From positions 1-64,000 of the forward strand of contig NZ_JALIQP010000008.1 in the NCBI RefSeq assembly GCF_023566055.1: DNA of 64,000 bases, given 5' to 3'. Both the position numbers and the translations under genes were made by a program. The notes beneath the pieces were generated by a model. The model saw only the letters and a list, made by a program, of their open reading frames with translations, had not been told where the DNA came from and did not search any database. This document shows, piece after piece, positions 1 to 7,132 of this stretch (within the stretch, counting starts at the first letter, position 1; the number at the start of each line of letters is the position of its first letter). Source of the DNA: Halosolutus amylolyticus (GTDB lineage Archaea > Halobacteriota > Halobacteria > Halobacteriales > Natrialbaceae).

Positions 1-75
1 ACGAAACCCGTACTCGACGTCCACCTGACGAAACCCGTACTCGACGTCCACCTGACGAAACCCCGTACTCGACGC
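1..75. repeat. 27-bp direct tandem repeat at the left edge
   Basis: Two identical 27-bp units (1-27, 28-54) and a third, partial one with an extra C run up to the window edge, so the array probably continues to the left. It lies just before a group of origin boxes and contains no open frame of note. Function unknown. Confidence 0.9.
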
Positions 76-102
76 CGAAGCGATCGCATTTTTCTACGTG
101 AG

Positions 103-382
103 ACACCGTGTTTCCGGTGAACGGTAATCGGTCGGGACACCGTGTTTCCGGTGAAGTTCCGACGACCGGTTCACACCGGGTTTCCAGTGAAAAAGATACG
201 ATTTCCCGATCGAGGACCTCCTATTCGCCCGATCGAAGACTTCCAATTCGGAGCGCAGGGTTCTTGAACAGTCGAAAGACCGTCCCAGACGATCGAATCT
301 GGTGGGCATCGACACGTACGATCGAATCCCGCAGGTGGCGACTCGGTTTGCGCGTGCTAACTGGACACCGGGTTTCCAGTGA
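103..382 (+). repeat. Left cluster of origin recognition boxes (ORBs) downstream of orc1
   Basis: Four boxes in the same orientation lie at 103-121, 137-155, 173-191 and 365-382, each close to acaccgggtttccggtgaa; the last two have CCAGTGA instead of CCGGTGA. A degenerate box is at 448-465. They match the boxes on the other side of orc1, so Orc1/Cdc6 probably binds on both flanks of its own gene. The rest of the 1-677 stretch holds short direct repeats and no believable gene. Confidence 0.75.
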
Positions 383-625
383 CGACGCCGGTCGGAGCGG
401 CCCTTCCCTGGGAATTTGCTCGTTCTGCGGCGATTCGCAGTGAAGGAGTGTATTTCCGGTGTAATCCGTACACCGATCGATCGAATCACCCGATTCGAGG
501 GGGTCGACTGGCCTCGTCCGATCGAGCGTGAGTGATTTCGGTTGAGCGAGCACGGGTAATATCGGCTGATCGAGCGTGAGTGATGACCAATTGCGATCGG
601 TCAGAATCGACTTTCTAGGAAGGGG

Positions 626-690
626 ACGAGTCGACCGAATTTCGGGAACGTTACGAGTCGACCGAATTTCGGGAACATTACGAGTCGACT
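626..690. repeat. 27-bp tandem repeat overlapping the orc1 stop codon
   Basis: Units at 626-652 and 653-679 differ at one base, and a third begins at 680. The stop codon of orc1 (678-680, read on the minus strand) lies inside the array, so the last residues of Orc1 are encoded at its edge. Confidence 0.85.
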
Positions 691-1898
691 GGTTCGGACT
701 CTCCGGTTTCGACGAGGACCTTCCGAACGACGTCGGGATCCTCCAGGAGTTGGTGTTCCGTGTAGCTTCCTTCGGCACTACCACCGCTCTGTCGTGACTG
801 TTCGATGATATCCAGAAACGCGTGTTCTTTCAGGAGATCACGAACACGGCGAAGCGAGAGCGAGTCGGACCCCTCCTGCCGACAGATCTCCTCGTAGACG
901 TCGTAGATCCGCGTCGTCCGGAAGCCGTCCTCGTCCGGCGTATTCAACGAGAGGACGGCGAGAGCCTGGAGCACGTACCGGGAGTGTGGCGTCGAACCGC
1001 GAATGAGTTCTCGGAACCGATCGGTCTCCGCCCGTTCTCGGGCCTGGACGACGAACTCCTCGCGAACGCGTTCGCTTCCGTTCGACTGGGCGATCTCCCC
1101 TGCGTACCGGAGGATGTCGATCGCCTTCCGGGCGTCGCCGTGTTCCCGGGCCGCGAGTGCGGCGGCGCGCGGGATTACCGACGGTTCGAGGACGTCGTCT
1201 TTGAACGCGTCACTGCGCGCCTGCATGATGTCCCGAAGCTGGTTTGCGTCGTACGGTGGGAAGACGAATTCGCGCTCGCAGAGACTCGATTTGACGCGCT
1301 CGTCCATCCGATCTTTGTACTTGATCTTGTTGCTGATCCCGATGACGCCGATTTTGCAGTGATCGAGTTTGCCGGCCTCGCCCGCGCGCGAAAGTTGCAT
1401 CAGAATGTCGTCGTCGTCGAGTTTGTCGACCTCGTCGAGAATGATCAGCACGACATCGTACTGCGAGTCGAGCACCGTCCAGAGCCGTTTGTAGTACGTC
1501 GACGTACTCAACCCCTTGTCGGGAATCTTGACGTCGGTGATCTCGGCGTCGTTTAGCGAGTGAGCGATCGTCTGGACCGCCTGGGTCTCGGTGCTGTCCT
1601 GGGCGCAGTCGACGTACGCGAACTCCGCCGTGACGCCCTCGTCCTTCGCGACCCGGACGAGCCGTTCGGAGATGTGCTTGGCACAGAGTGACTTTCCGGT
1701 TCCCGTCTTGCCGTAGATGAGGAGATTGCTCGGACTCTGCCCGAAGATCGCGGGGTTGACCGCGTTCGCGAGATCAGAGATTTCGTCGTCCCGGCCGACG
1801 ATACGACCTTCCTCGGGAAGATGATTGATCTCGAGTAGCTCTTTGTTTTCGAAGATCGGATCGTCTCGAGTGAAGAGGTCGTCGCCGGAACTCGACAT
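678..1898 (-). CDS. orc1: Orc1/Cdc6 family replication initiator
   Basis: This 406-aa protein is the archaeal origin-recognition and MCM-loading AAA+ ATPase. Walker A (GKTGTGKS) is at residues 63-70 and Walker B (LIILDEVDKL) at about 151-160. Arg-rich sensor regions follow, and the C-terminal ~90 residues form the winged-helix DNA-binding domain. The frame runs 95 codons further upstream, but that extension crosses two origin boxes and is Pro/His-rich, so the ATG giving MSSSGDD is chosen. The length is normal for haloarchaeal Orc1 (about 400 aa). One origin box sits 10 bp upstream of the ATG, which suggests autoregulation. The adjoining oriC makes this likely an origin-linked paralogue; which paralogue number it is cannot be told by eye. 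Confidence 0.95.
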   Translation of the reverse strand: MSSSGDDLFTRDDPIFENKELLEINHLPEEGRIVGRDDEISDLANAVNPAIFGQSPSNLLIYGKTGTGKSLCAKHISERLVRVAKDEGVTAEFAYVDCAQDSTETQAVQTIAHSLNDAEITDVKIPDKGLSTSTYYKRLWTVLDSQYDVVLIILDEVDKLDDDDILMQLSRAGEAGKLDHCKIGVIGISNKIKYKDRMDERVKSSLCEREFVFPPYDANQLRDIMQARSDAFKDDVLEPSVIPRAAALAAREHGDARKAIDILRYAGEIAQSNGSERVREEFVVQARERAETDRFRELIRGSTPHSRYVLQALAVLSLNTPDEDGFRTTRIYDVYEEICRQEGSDSLSLRRVRDLLKEHAFLDIIEQSRQSGGSAEGSYTEHQLLEDPDVVRKVLVETGESEPVDS

Positions 1899-1907
1899 TG
1901 GTCTCAG

Positions 1908-1926
1908 ACACCACGTTTCCGGTGAA
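1908..1926 (+). promoter_or_regulatory. ORB in the leader of orc1
   Basis: The box acaccacgtttccggtgaa lies 10 bp upstream of the orc1 start codon. A TATA-like ggttattaatg lies beyond it at about 1970-1980. Bound Orc1 would therefore sit across its own 5' leader. Confidence 0.75.
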
Positions 1927-2042
1927 ACGTCTTTACTGTTTGGACTTGCGTGGCGGCAGTCGGTGAAAAGGTTATTAATGGGAGTTTGAGGGCCTGAAAC
2001 GCGTTTGGGAACAACAGTGGGGATCGGTGGGATAGTTGGAGC

Positions 2043-2077
2043 ACACACACACCGGGTTTCCGGTGAAATGGGGTGAG
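2043..2077 (+). repeat. Left arm of a perfect 35-bp inverted repeat (extended ORB)
   Basis: A full ORB with a CA-dinucleotide run on one side and a G-string (TGGGG) on the other. Its reverse complement occurs without mismatch at 2784-2818, so the arms are 706 bp apart and flank the AT-rich stretch. Confidence 0.9.
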
Positions 2078-2111
2078 GGTGGGGGTGGTGCAGTTGAAGC
2101 GGGGGTCGTGA

Positions 2112-2130
2112 TTCAGCGGAAACGTGGTGT
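2112..2130 (-). repeat. ORB, variant
   Basis: A minus-orientation box, ttcagcggaaacgtggtgt, with one change in the TTCACCGGAAA core. It faces the left arm of the 35-bp inverted repeat. Confidence 0.6.
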
Positions 2131-2177
2131 GTGCCCGATCGGAGAGAAGGAAGATCTGATCGAAGAACACAGGTGTT

Positions 2178-2301
2178 AACCATAGAACTAGCAGATTTCG
2201 ACTATAGAACAGCGGGGTTCAACCATAGTACCCAGCAAACGTTGACCATAGATCTCGGTGAACATAGACCACAGAACCGGCGGACATAGACCACAGAACC
2301 G
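2178..2301. repeat. Irregularly spaced ACCATAGAAC-like repeats inside oriC
   Basis: Six related words (ccatagaac, ctatagaac, ccatagtac, ccatagatc and acatagacc twice) occur 15-25 bp apart. The last two belong to a direct repeat of about 21 bp (gacatagaccacagaaccg). They lie between the left ORBs and the AT-rich stretch. No known factor is recognised. Confidence 0.6.
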
Positions 2302-2440
2302 AATTATGCCAGGATCATCAACCGCGCAGAGGGGTCATACTGACGAAGATTGAGAAGACGCACTGAGGACCTTTCATGTCGGTGAGTGCGAACTCAGAAT
2401 TTCGGTAACCCGGTAACGAATATTCTTGAGCTCCGATCGA

Positions 2441-2455
2441 CGTTTCCGGTGGAAG
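2441..2455 (+). repeat. Mini-ORB at the edge of the AT-rich stretch
   Basis: Only the core cgtttccggtggaag is present, without the CACC arm. It abuts the presumed unwinding element. Confidence 0.5.
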
Positions 2456-2460
2456 CCTTT

Positions 2461-2551
2461 TGTCGACTACTGCTAGTAATTCTAATTCGATCTAGTCAAT
2501 GGACTATACTCCTTACTATGACTTATTAGTTACTATTCTGGTTTAGTTTCC
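2461..2551. other. Putative duplex unwinding element
   Basis: This ~90-bp stretch is markedly AT-rich compared with the GC-rich surroundings, with runs such as ctagtaattctaattcg and acttattagttactatt. It is flanked by inwardly facing ORBs, the expected place for origin melting. Confidence 0.65.
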
Positions 2552-2639
2552 CCTGGATCAGCAATGTGTTTTGATTCCTAGTCGGACACGGCTTCGGGAA
2601 TCCTGGCGCTTCAAATCTTCCGGACACCACCAAACTACT

Positions 2640-2770
2640 ATCCGTCCAGCTACCACCACCTGTCCAGCTACCACCACCCGTCCAGTCACCACCATTTCAC
2701 CGGAAACCCGGTGTGTGCGCGCGGCATCTTTTTCTTCACCAGTTCGAATTCTTCACCAGTTCGAATCGAG
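2640..2770. repeat. Short direct repeats in oriC
   Basis: A tgtccagctaccaccacc-like unit of about 18 bp is repeated three times (about 2640-2692). An 18-bp unit, ttcttcaccagttcgaat, is present twice (about 2731-2767). An ORB separates them at 2696-2714. Confidence 0.75.
2696..2714 (-). repeat. ORB on the right side of the origin
   Basis: Exact minus-orientation box ttcaccggaaacccggtgt, the nearest full box on the right side of the AT-rich stretch. Confidence 0.8.
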
Positions 2771-2783
2771 ACCATCCCACCTG

Positions 2784-2818
2784 CTCACCCCATTTCACCG
2801 GAAACCCGGTGTGTGTGT
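2784..2818 (-). repeat. Right arm of the perfect 35-bp inverted repeat (extended ORB)
   Basis: Exact reverse complement of 2043-2077, including the C-string (cccc) and the GT run. Conservation over 35 bp, beyond the 19-bp core, points to an extended initiator-binding site. Confidence 0.9.
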
Positions 2819-3122
2819 CTCCTCGAGTGACTGTCACAGTTTGGTATCTATCGTTCTTCAGTACCCGCGTTAAGTACCTCTTGGTTCCCATTGCTCGTTG
2901 TTTCGCAGTGGGGAACCAGAAACGCGACTCGTGTGGCCCGCCCAGTCGTTCAGATCGGATCGGTGACTGTCTCTTCGATGGGTACGGAACTCGGGCGAGA
3001 TTCGTTTCGACTCGACCTCTCTCTCTTTCGCTACTCTACTTCATCCGTCTTTCACTACTGACGAGTTCGTCGTAATCAGTCGCCCGTCGTAATCAACCGT
3101 CTGGATAGCGGAATCGTCCCAA

Positions 3123-3141
3123 TTCACCGGAAACGTAGTGT
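3123..3141 (-). repeat. ORB, distal right
   Basis: Box ttcaccggaaacgtagtgt, same orientation as the other right-side boxes. Confidence 0.7.
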
Positions 3142-3227
3142 GTGTCGATTACTAGTACACAGTTTTTCGAACTTTCCGGACTGTTTCGGGACCAACATTG
3201 TTCCAGACGTATTCGTTCTGCGTCGTA

Positions 3228-3246
3228 TTCACCGGAAATACGGTGT
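3228..3246 (-). repeat. ORB, distal right
   Basis: Box ttcaccggaaatacggtgt, one base off the consensus core. Confidence 0.65.
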
Positions 3247-3346
3247 GTGTTTCGAACCACCGGGAAGTGTGCGTTTCGAACGTCGCACCAATCCTCTCCG
3301 CCTATCGCTTCATCACCTCACCGTTCGCACCATCACTTCTTCTACG

Positions 3347-3391
3347 TTCACCGGAAAACCACTTCTTCTACGTTCACCGGAAACGTGGTGT
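3347..3391 (-). repeat. Half ORB followed by a full ORB
   Basis: A truncated box (ttcaccggaaaacc, 3347-3360) lies 12 bp before a full one (ttcaccggaaacgtggtgt, 3373-3391). Both are preceded by the same cttcttctacg word, so this looks like a small local duplication. Confidence 0.65.
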
Positions 3392-3424
3392 GTCCCTCCA
3401 CCTTAATCACGTGCTCCACCCTGG

Positions 3425-3506
3425 GGATGAAGAGATCGAGCATCGATTCTAGGGATGAAGAGATCGAGCATCGATTCTAGGGATGAAGAGACCGAGCATC
3501 GATTTG
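3425..3506. repeat. 28-bp tandem repeat, three copies
   Basis: Units at 3425-3452 and 3453-3480 are identical; the third (3481-3506) differs slightly. Each full unit contains a CTAG and two TCGA words. It lies between the last two ORBs, in non-coding DNA. Confidence 0.9.
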
Positions 3507-3634
3507 CCCTCTATCGAAACTTCCTGTGGAACCTTCCTCCGGGACTATCGAAACTTCTTGTGGGACCAGTGCTCCGGATGCAACCATCGATCGAGGGACC
3601 TGGAGACGAGGCTCCAGTAACGGCTGTCAAGCAC

Positions 3635-3653
3635 TTCACCGGAAACCCGGTGT
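3635..3653 (-). repeat. Rightmost ORB
   Basis: Exact box ttcaccggaaacccggtgt, about 1 kb from the AT-rich stretch. It marks the right edge of the recognisable origin. Confidence 0.75.
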
Positions 3654-3828
3654 GTCTTTCCCCGATACAGACGTCCGGAACCCCGTTGCCCCGTAGAGAA
3701 ATCCGGTCGCCGTGTCTCCGGCAGTCCGTGTCTCCGACAGTCCGTGTCTCCGACAGTGGGGAACCGCCGCAAACGTACTGGATCCGAGGCCCGTCTCCGC
3801 TACAACCGTCTACTCTCCGCCGTGGGAC

Positions 3829-4002
3829 TCAATAGTAGTAGAGTTCGAGTTCGTGGCCGCAGTTTCCACAGGTAGTCTCTTTTCCCTGTAGCCGGTTGGA
3901 ATTTTCACCGCCGATCCCGGGACCGGGCGGGACGGTCGTGGAAACGTCAGTATCGCACTCCGGGCATCCAATCGTCATCCCTGATTGGTTCGCACGAGAC
4001 AT
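3829..4002 (-). CDS. 57-aa zinc-ribbon protein
   Basis: Reading the minus strand from the ATG at 4002 gives a 57-aa protein with two CxxC knuckles: CPEC near residues 13-16 and CGNC near 45-48. This is the pattern of the tiny CPxCG zinc-finger proteins common in haloarchaea. The C-terminus is HELELYYY. A TATA-like element, cttagtataactaac on the minus strand (about 4029-4040), is centred some 32 bp before the ATG, which fits a leaderless transcript. A single rubredoxin-like or zinc-ribbon fold is likely; partner and role are unknown. It lies between oriC and the metal cluster and shows no link to either. Confidence 0.7.
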   Translation of the reverse strand: MSRANQSGMTIGCPECDTDVSTTVPPGPGIGGENSNRLQGKETTCGNCGHELELYYY

Positions 4003-4276
4003 GACCCGTACGTTGTCGACGTCACCCGTTAGTTATACTAAGCGTACGACGTTACTTGGGTCCGATTTCCACTGTTCACGTGTCCTACGGAGAGATTAAT
4101 TCGATCCGATCGGCCTAAACGGTGCCACCACTAGTTCGAACAGTGCCGCCACCAGTTGCTAGTCAGTTCGACTGATCGTCGGCCATTTCGAAGAACGGCC
4201 TTTGTGCGCACTGACCGATCGGTCAGCGTCCGTTCCCCGGAGCACCGAACTGGGCGATCACACCGGATACCCGCGA

Positions 4277-5401
4277 TCACACCGAATACGTGACGTCTTC
4301 GAAGTCGAAAAATGCCGTTTCGTAACCGTCGTGGCGCGATACCTGTGGCGGGGTGTCGATCGAAACCGTGATTTCGTCACCCGACTCGAGTCGATCGAGT
4401 CCCGTCCCGTAGTGGTGTCCGAACTCGTCGTCGAGCGTCTCGCTGAGCGTCCCCTCGTGGACCACTGTTCCCTCGCGTTCGATCGCGACGGACAGCGAGG
4501 TAAACGGCAGGATAACGTCGTTGTACGGCGTCCGGGGGCAGACTGCCAGCGACGTCGAGCCGTCGGAGTACCGATCGTCGTCGGTGACGACGGCGGAAAT
4601 CTTCGCGTCCCCGCTTCGCTCGGTGCCGAGCACGTCCCCGGGGAGGTCGTCGATCGACGGTCCCCGTGACGTCGGTGCGGGGCCGACGTCGTGATCGCTA
4701 GAGTGGTCGTCGTGATCGGTCTCACTCCCCGATTCGTGGTGGCCGTGCTCCATCAGCGGGAGCGCGTCTCGCGTCCCCCGCCGTTCCTCGTCGATCAGTT
4801 CTACCTCGATGTCGTGAACGTCCGACTCTGCGTACTCGAAGTCGACCGTAAGCGTCGCGGTCGTGTCGAGACGGCCCTCGAATGCGCCGGTCCGGACCGC
4901 GTCGACGGGCCCGACCCTGGCACGGACCGTGTACGAACCTTCGTCGGGCAACGGAACGTTGTCTCCGTAGTGAAATCCCATCCGCTGGGCGAGCATCGGC
5001 CACGGCGAGTTCCCAACGCCGTCGATCGGGTCGCCGTCCCGGAGGATCTCGTACTGCACGTTCACCGGAAGGACGGTGTCCGTCTCGCGATCCCAGACGG
5101 TGAGCATCAGGTGAAGACTGTCGTCGGGGTCGACGTCGACGAGACTGCCGCCTTCGCCCGGAATCCAGAATCGGTGTGGAATCGTGTACGTTACCTCGAG
5201 GGCGACGTCGCCGTCGGCCGCCCGTCCGTACGTGTCCATCATCTCACTGCCAGCGGGGAGGTAGACGGCGTCGGGTCGATCCTCGACGATCGGCGGATTC
5301 GCCCAGGCCGACTGTTCTTCGAAGCCGAGGCGTTCGAGACAGCCGGCGGTCGCGACCCCGCCAGCGACGGCCGTTCCACGGAGAAAGCCCCGACGATTCA
5401 T
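4277..5401 (-). CDS. P19-like metal-binding exported lipoprotein
   Basis: This 374-aa protein starts with a twin-arginine signal (MNRRGFLRG) ending in a lipobox (TAGC, Cys about 20), so it should be anchored on the outer face of the membrane. The first half has the beta-sandwich features of the P19/Tp34 periplasmic iron/copper-binding family, including PHRFWIPGEGG and an RMGFHYGDN segment with conserved Met/His. A His/Asp-rich linker (HGHHESGSETDHDDHSSDHD) leads to a second, related domain (VCPRTPYNDVILPF, EFGHHYGTG), so the protein looks like a tandem duplication. Haloarchaeal relatives are labelled iron transporter or DUF7350. Divergence from a SCO1-TlpA-CcdA operon makes copper handling for oxidase assembly as likely as iron. 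The ATG at 5401 is chosen because the upstream extension is only the 36-bp tandem repeat read in frame. Confidence 0.75.
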   Translation of the reverse strand: MNRRGFLRGTAVAGGVATAGCLERLGFEEQSAWANPPIVEDRPDAVYLPAGSEMMDTYGRAADGDVALEVTYTIPHRFWIPGEGGSLVDVDPDDSLHLMLTVWDRETDTVLPVNVQYEILRDGDPIDGVGNSPWPMLAQRMGFHYGDNVPLPDEGSYTVRARVGPVDAVRTGAFEGRLDTTATLTVDFEYAESDVHDIEVELIDEERRGTRDALPLMEHGHHESGSETDHDDHSSDHDVGPAPTSRGPSIDDLPGDVLGTERSGDAKISAVVTDDDRYSDGSTSLAVCPRTPYNDVILPFTSLSVAIEREGTVVHEGTLSETLDDEFGHHYGTGLDRLESGDEITVSIDTPPQVSRHDGYETAFFDFEDVTYSV

Positions 5402-5439
5402 TGTCGACGGATTGGAAGCGCCCGAAAAAACGCCTGTCG

Positions 5440-5676
5440 GTTCGATCGTCGAAAGCGAGGTGAAATCGCCTGACAGTTCGATCGTTGAAAGCGAGATAAA
5501 ATCGCCTGACAGTTCGATCGTTGAAAGCGAGATAAAATCGCCTGACAGTTCGATCGTTGAAAGCGAGATAAAATCGCCTGACAGTTCGATCGTTGAAAGC
5601 GAGATAAAATCGCCTGACAGTTCGATCGTTGAAAGCGAGATAAAATCGCCTGACAGTTCGATCGTTGAAAGCGAAC
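5440..5676. repeat. 36-bp tandem repeat between divergent metal/redox genes
   Basis: Copies start at 5440, 5476, 5512, 5548, 5584 and 5620 and are nearly identical (the first has three changes); a seventh partial copy is at 5656-5676. Every full copy contains gataaaatcgcc and tcgatcgttgaaa. The array fills the intergenic space between the P19-like gene and the SCO1 operon, so it probably holds the promoters or operators of one or both. It can be read in frame in several frames, but those peptides merely mirror the repeat. Confidence 0.95.
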
Positions 5677-5733
5677 GAGAGCGTTCGTCGATCGAACCAA
5701 TGACCATTTGGCGTTCCCATCCTAGGCTGAACT

Positions 5734-6537
5734 ATGGAACGGCGGACCTATCTACGCTCACTCGGGGTTGCAGGCCTCGCCGGCGTCGCCGGCTGTCTCG
5801 ACGACGGACTCGCTGGAATCGGCTCGAACGACGAGACGGTCCTCGACCCGCCCGAGGTGAACCGCGGTGATCCGTCACATCCGATCCACGGCGAGGAGTT
5901 CCCGTCGTTTTCGATTCCCGATCCGATCACCGGCGAGATGGTCTCGCGGGACGATTTCGTCGGCGAAACGCCGTTCGTGATGACGTACTTCTACTCGTCC
6001 TGCCCGGACGGTGCCTGTCCGGCCCTGCTCTTGCGACTGCGGCGGATCCAGGAGGACGCCGCGGAACGGGGCTACGAGGACGACGTCGGCCTCCTCGCGG
6101 TGACGTTCGACCCCGAACGGGATACGGGGGAGACCTTAGAGCAGTACGCCGTCGAACAGGGCGTCGACCTCGACGCTGGAAACTGGCACTTCCTTCGGCC
6201 CGAGGGCGAGGACGAGGCCAGAGCGGTCATCTACGAGGATTTCGGAATGCGATACGAACGCGTCGACGACATGGACGAACTCGAGGACGGGTCCCACGAC
6301 GCGAACGACGGGGACGCGGACGGAAACGAAAGCGAGCAGGGATCCCACGGAAACGAGACCGGAAGCGACCACGACGAACACGATCACGGCGAGTACATGT
6401 TCACCCACTACAACCTGATCACGCTCGTCAACGAGGACGGGATCGTCGAACGCGCCTATCCGAACGCGATCGCCGATCGCGAGGACGTCAGTATCGAGAC
6501 GATCGTCGAAGACACGCGAACGGTGGTGACCGACTGA
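5734..6537 (+). CDS. SCO1/SenC/PrrC family copper chaperone, lipoprotein
   Basis: A 267-aa protein with a Tat/lipobox N-terminus (MERRTYLRS to VAGCLDD). SCO proteins are extracytoplasmic thioredoxin-fold copper chaperones or thiol reductases that deliver Cu to the CuA site of cytochrome oxidase. The metal/thiol site here is SCPDGACP (about residues 89-96), with four residues between the cysteines instead of the usual three. The conserved distal His is probably in MFTHYNLITLV. A His/Asp-rich insertion (about 190-222, ending HDEHDHGEYMFTH) may bind extra metal. It is the first gene of a three-gene run: the next start codon follows the stop by one base. Confidence 0.85.
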   Translation: MERRTYLRSLGVAGLAGVAGCLDDGLAGIGSNDETVLDPPEVNRGDPSHPIHGEEFPSFSIPDPITGEMVSRDDFVGETPFVMTYFYSSCPDGACPALLLRLRRIQEDAAERGYEDDVGLLAVTFDPERDTGETLEQYAVEQGVDLDAGNWHFLRPEGEDEARAVIYEDFGMRYERVDDMDELEDGSHDANDGDADGNESEQGSHGNETGSDHDEHDHGEYMFTHYNLITLVNEDGIVERAYPNAIADREDVSIETIVEDTRTVVTD

Positions 6538-6538
6538 G

Positions 6539-7132
6539 ATGCGACGGCGAGAGGCCCTCGCGGGGATCGCCAGTGGGGGTGTTATCGCCGCGGGGGGTGC
6601 GATCGCTATCCTCGGACTTCCCTCGGGCGAGGACCTGCCCGGTGATTTCGGATCGTCCGATGACGGGTCGTACGAGGTGCCCGACGACCCACTTGCGATC
6701 GAGACCGTCGACGCGCCGGGAAGCGAGGCCGGGGAGGTGCTCGTGCCGTCTCCGGATCGTGCAACGTTCGTCGACATTTTCGGCACCTGGTGTCCGCCGT
6801 GTATCGAGCAAATGCCGGCACTCGCCGAGGCACACGATCGGATCGGCGACGAGGTCCTGTTCATCTCGGTGACGAACGAATCGGTCGGCGAAGACCGAGC
6901 GATCACCGAGGCCGAACTCGTCGACTGGTGGGACGAACACGGAGGGAACTGGACGCTCGGCCTCGATCCCCGCGCGGAACTGACGGAACGGTACCTGGAT
7001 GGTGGCTACCCCACGGCTGCGGCCATCGACGCCACGGGGACGGTCCAGTGGTCGGGTTCCGGGGTCAAGTCGGCGGACGAACTCGTCGCCGGAATCGAGC
7101 AGGCACTCTCCGCTGGGGAGGACGGAACATGA
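6539..7132 (+). CDS. TlpA/ResA-like exported thioredoxin
   Basis: A 197-aa protein with an N-terminal RRREALAG signal or anchor segment followed by a thioredoxin fold. The redox motif is FGTWCPPCIEQMPAL (WCPPC near residues 83-87), typical of TlpA/ResA disulfide reductases that keep SCO or apocytochrome cysteines reduced outside the membrane. A cis-Pro loop is visible in DGGYPTAAAIDATG. It sits between SCO1 and CcdA with one-base spacing before it and a 4-bp overlap after it, so the three are almost certainly translated from one mRNA. It could alternatively serve c-type haem attachment; no haem gene is nearby. Confidence 0.85.
   Translation: MRRREALAGIASGGVIAAGGAIAILGLPSGEDLPGDFGSSDDGSYEVPDDPLAIETVDAPGSEAGEVLVPSPDRATFVDIFGTWCPPCIEQMPALAEAHDRIGDEVLFISVTNESVGEDRAITEAELVDWWDEHGGNWTLGLDPRAELTERYLDGGYPTAAAIDATGTVQWSGSGVKSADELVAGIEQALSAGEDGT

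Larger units (their letters stand above)
1899..3660. other. Replication origin (oriC) region
   Basis: About 1.76 kb without a believable gene lies upstream of orc1. It contains boxes in plus orientation on the orc1 side (1908, 2043, 2441) and mostly in minus orientation on the far side (2696, 2784, 3123, 3228, 3373, 3635). Between them is the most AT-rich stretch of the region. Inverted ORBs around an AT-rich element next to an orc gene is the established layout of haloarchaeal origins such as the orc7 origin of Halobacterium. That replication actually initiates here is inference. Confidence 0.85.

Noticed and set aside
94-797. Frames of 73-187 aa around the left origin boxes
   Set aside because: They read through ORBs and tandem repeats, are rich in Arg/Ser/Thr, and overlap the orc1 end.
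1899-2183. N-terminal extension of Orc1 by 95 residues
   Set aside because: It would translate two origin boxes and lacks any match to the family; MSSSGDD is the standard kind of start.
5440-5676. CRISPR array
   Set aside because: The 36-bp repeats are directly adjacent with no unique spacers, and no cas gene is near.
5398-5720. Coding frames of 100-158 aa through the 36-bp repeat on both strands
   Set aside because: A period of 36 keeps any frame open; the peptides only repeat the unit and have no start context of their own.
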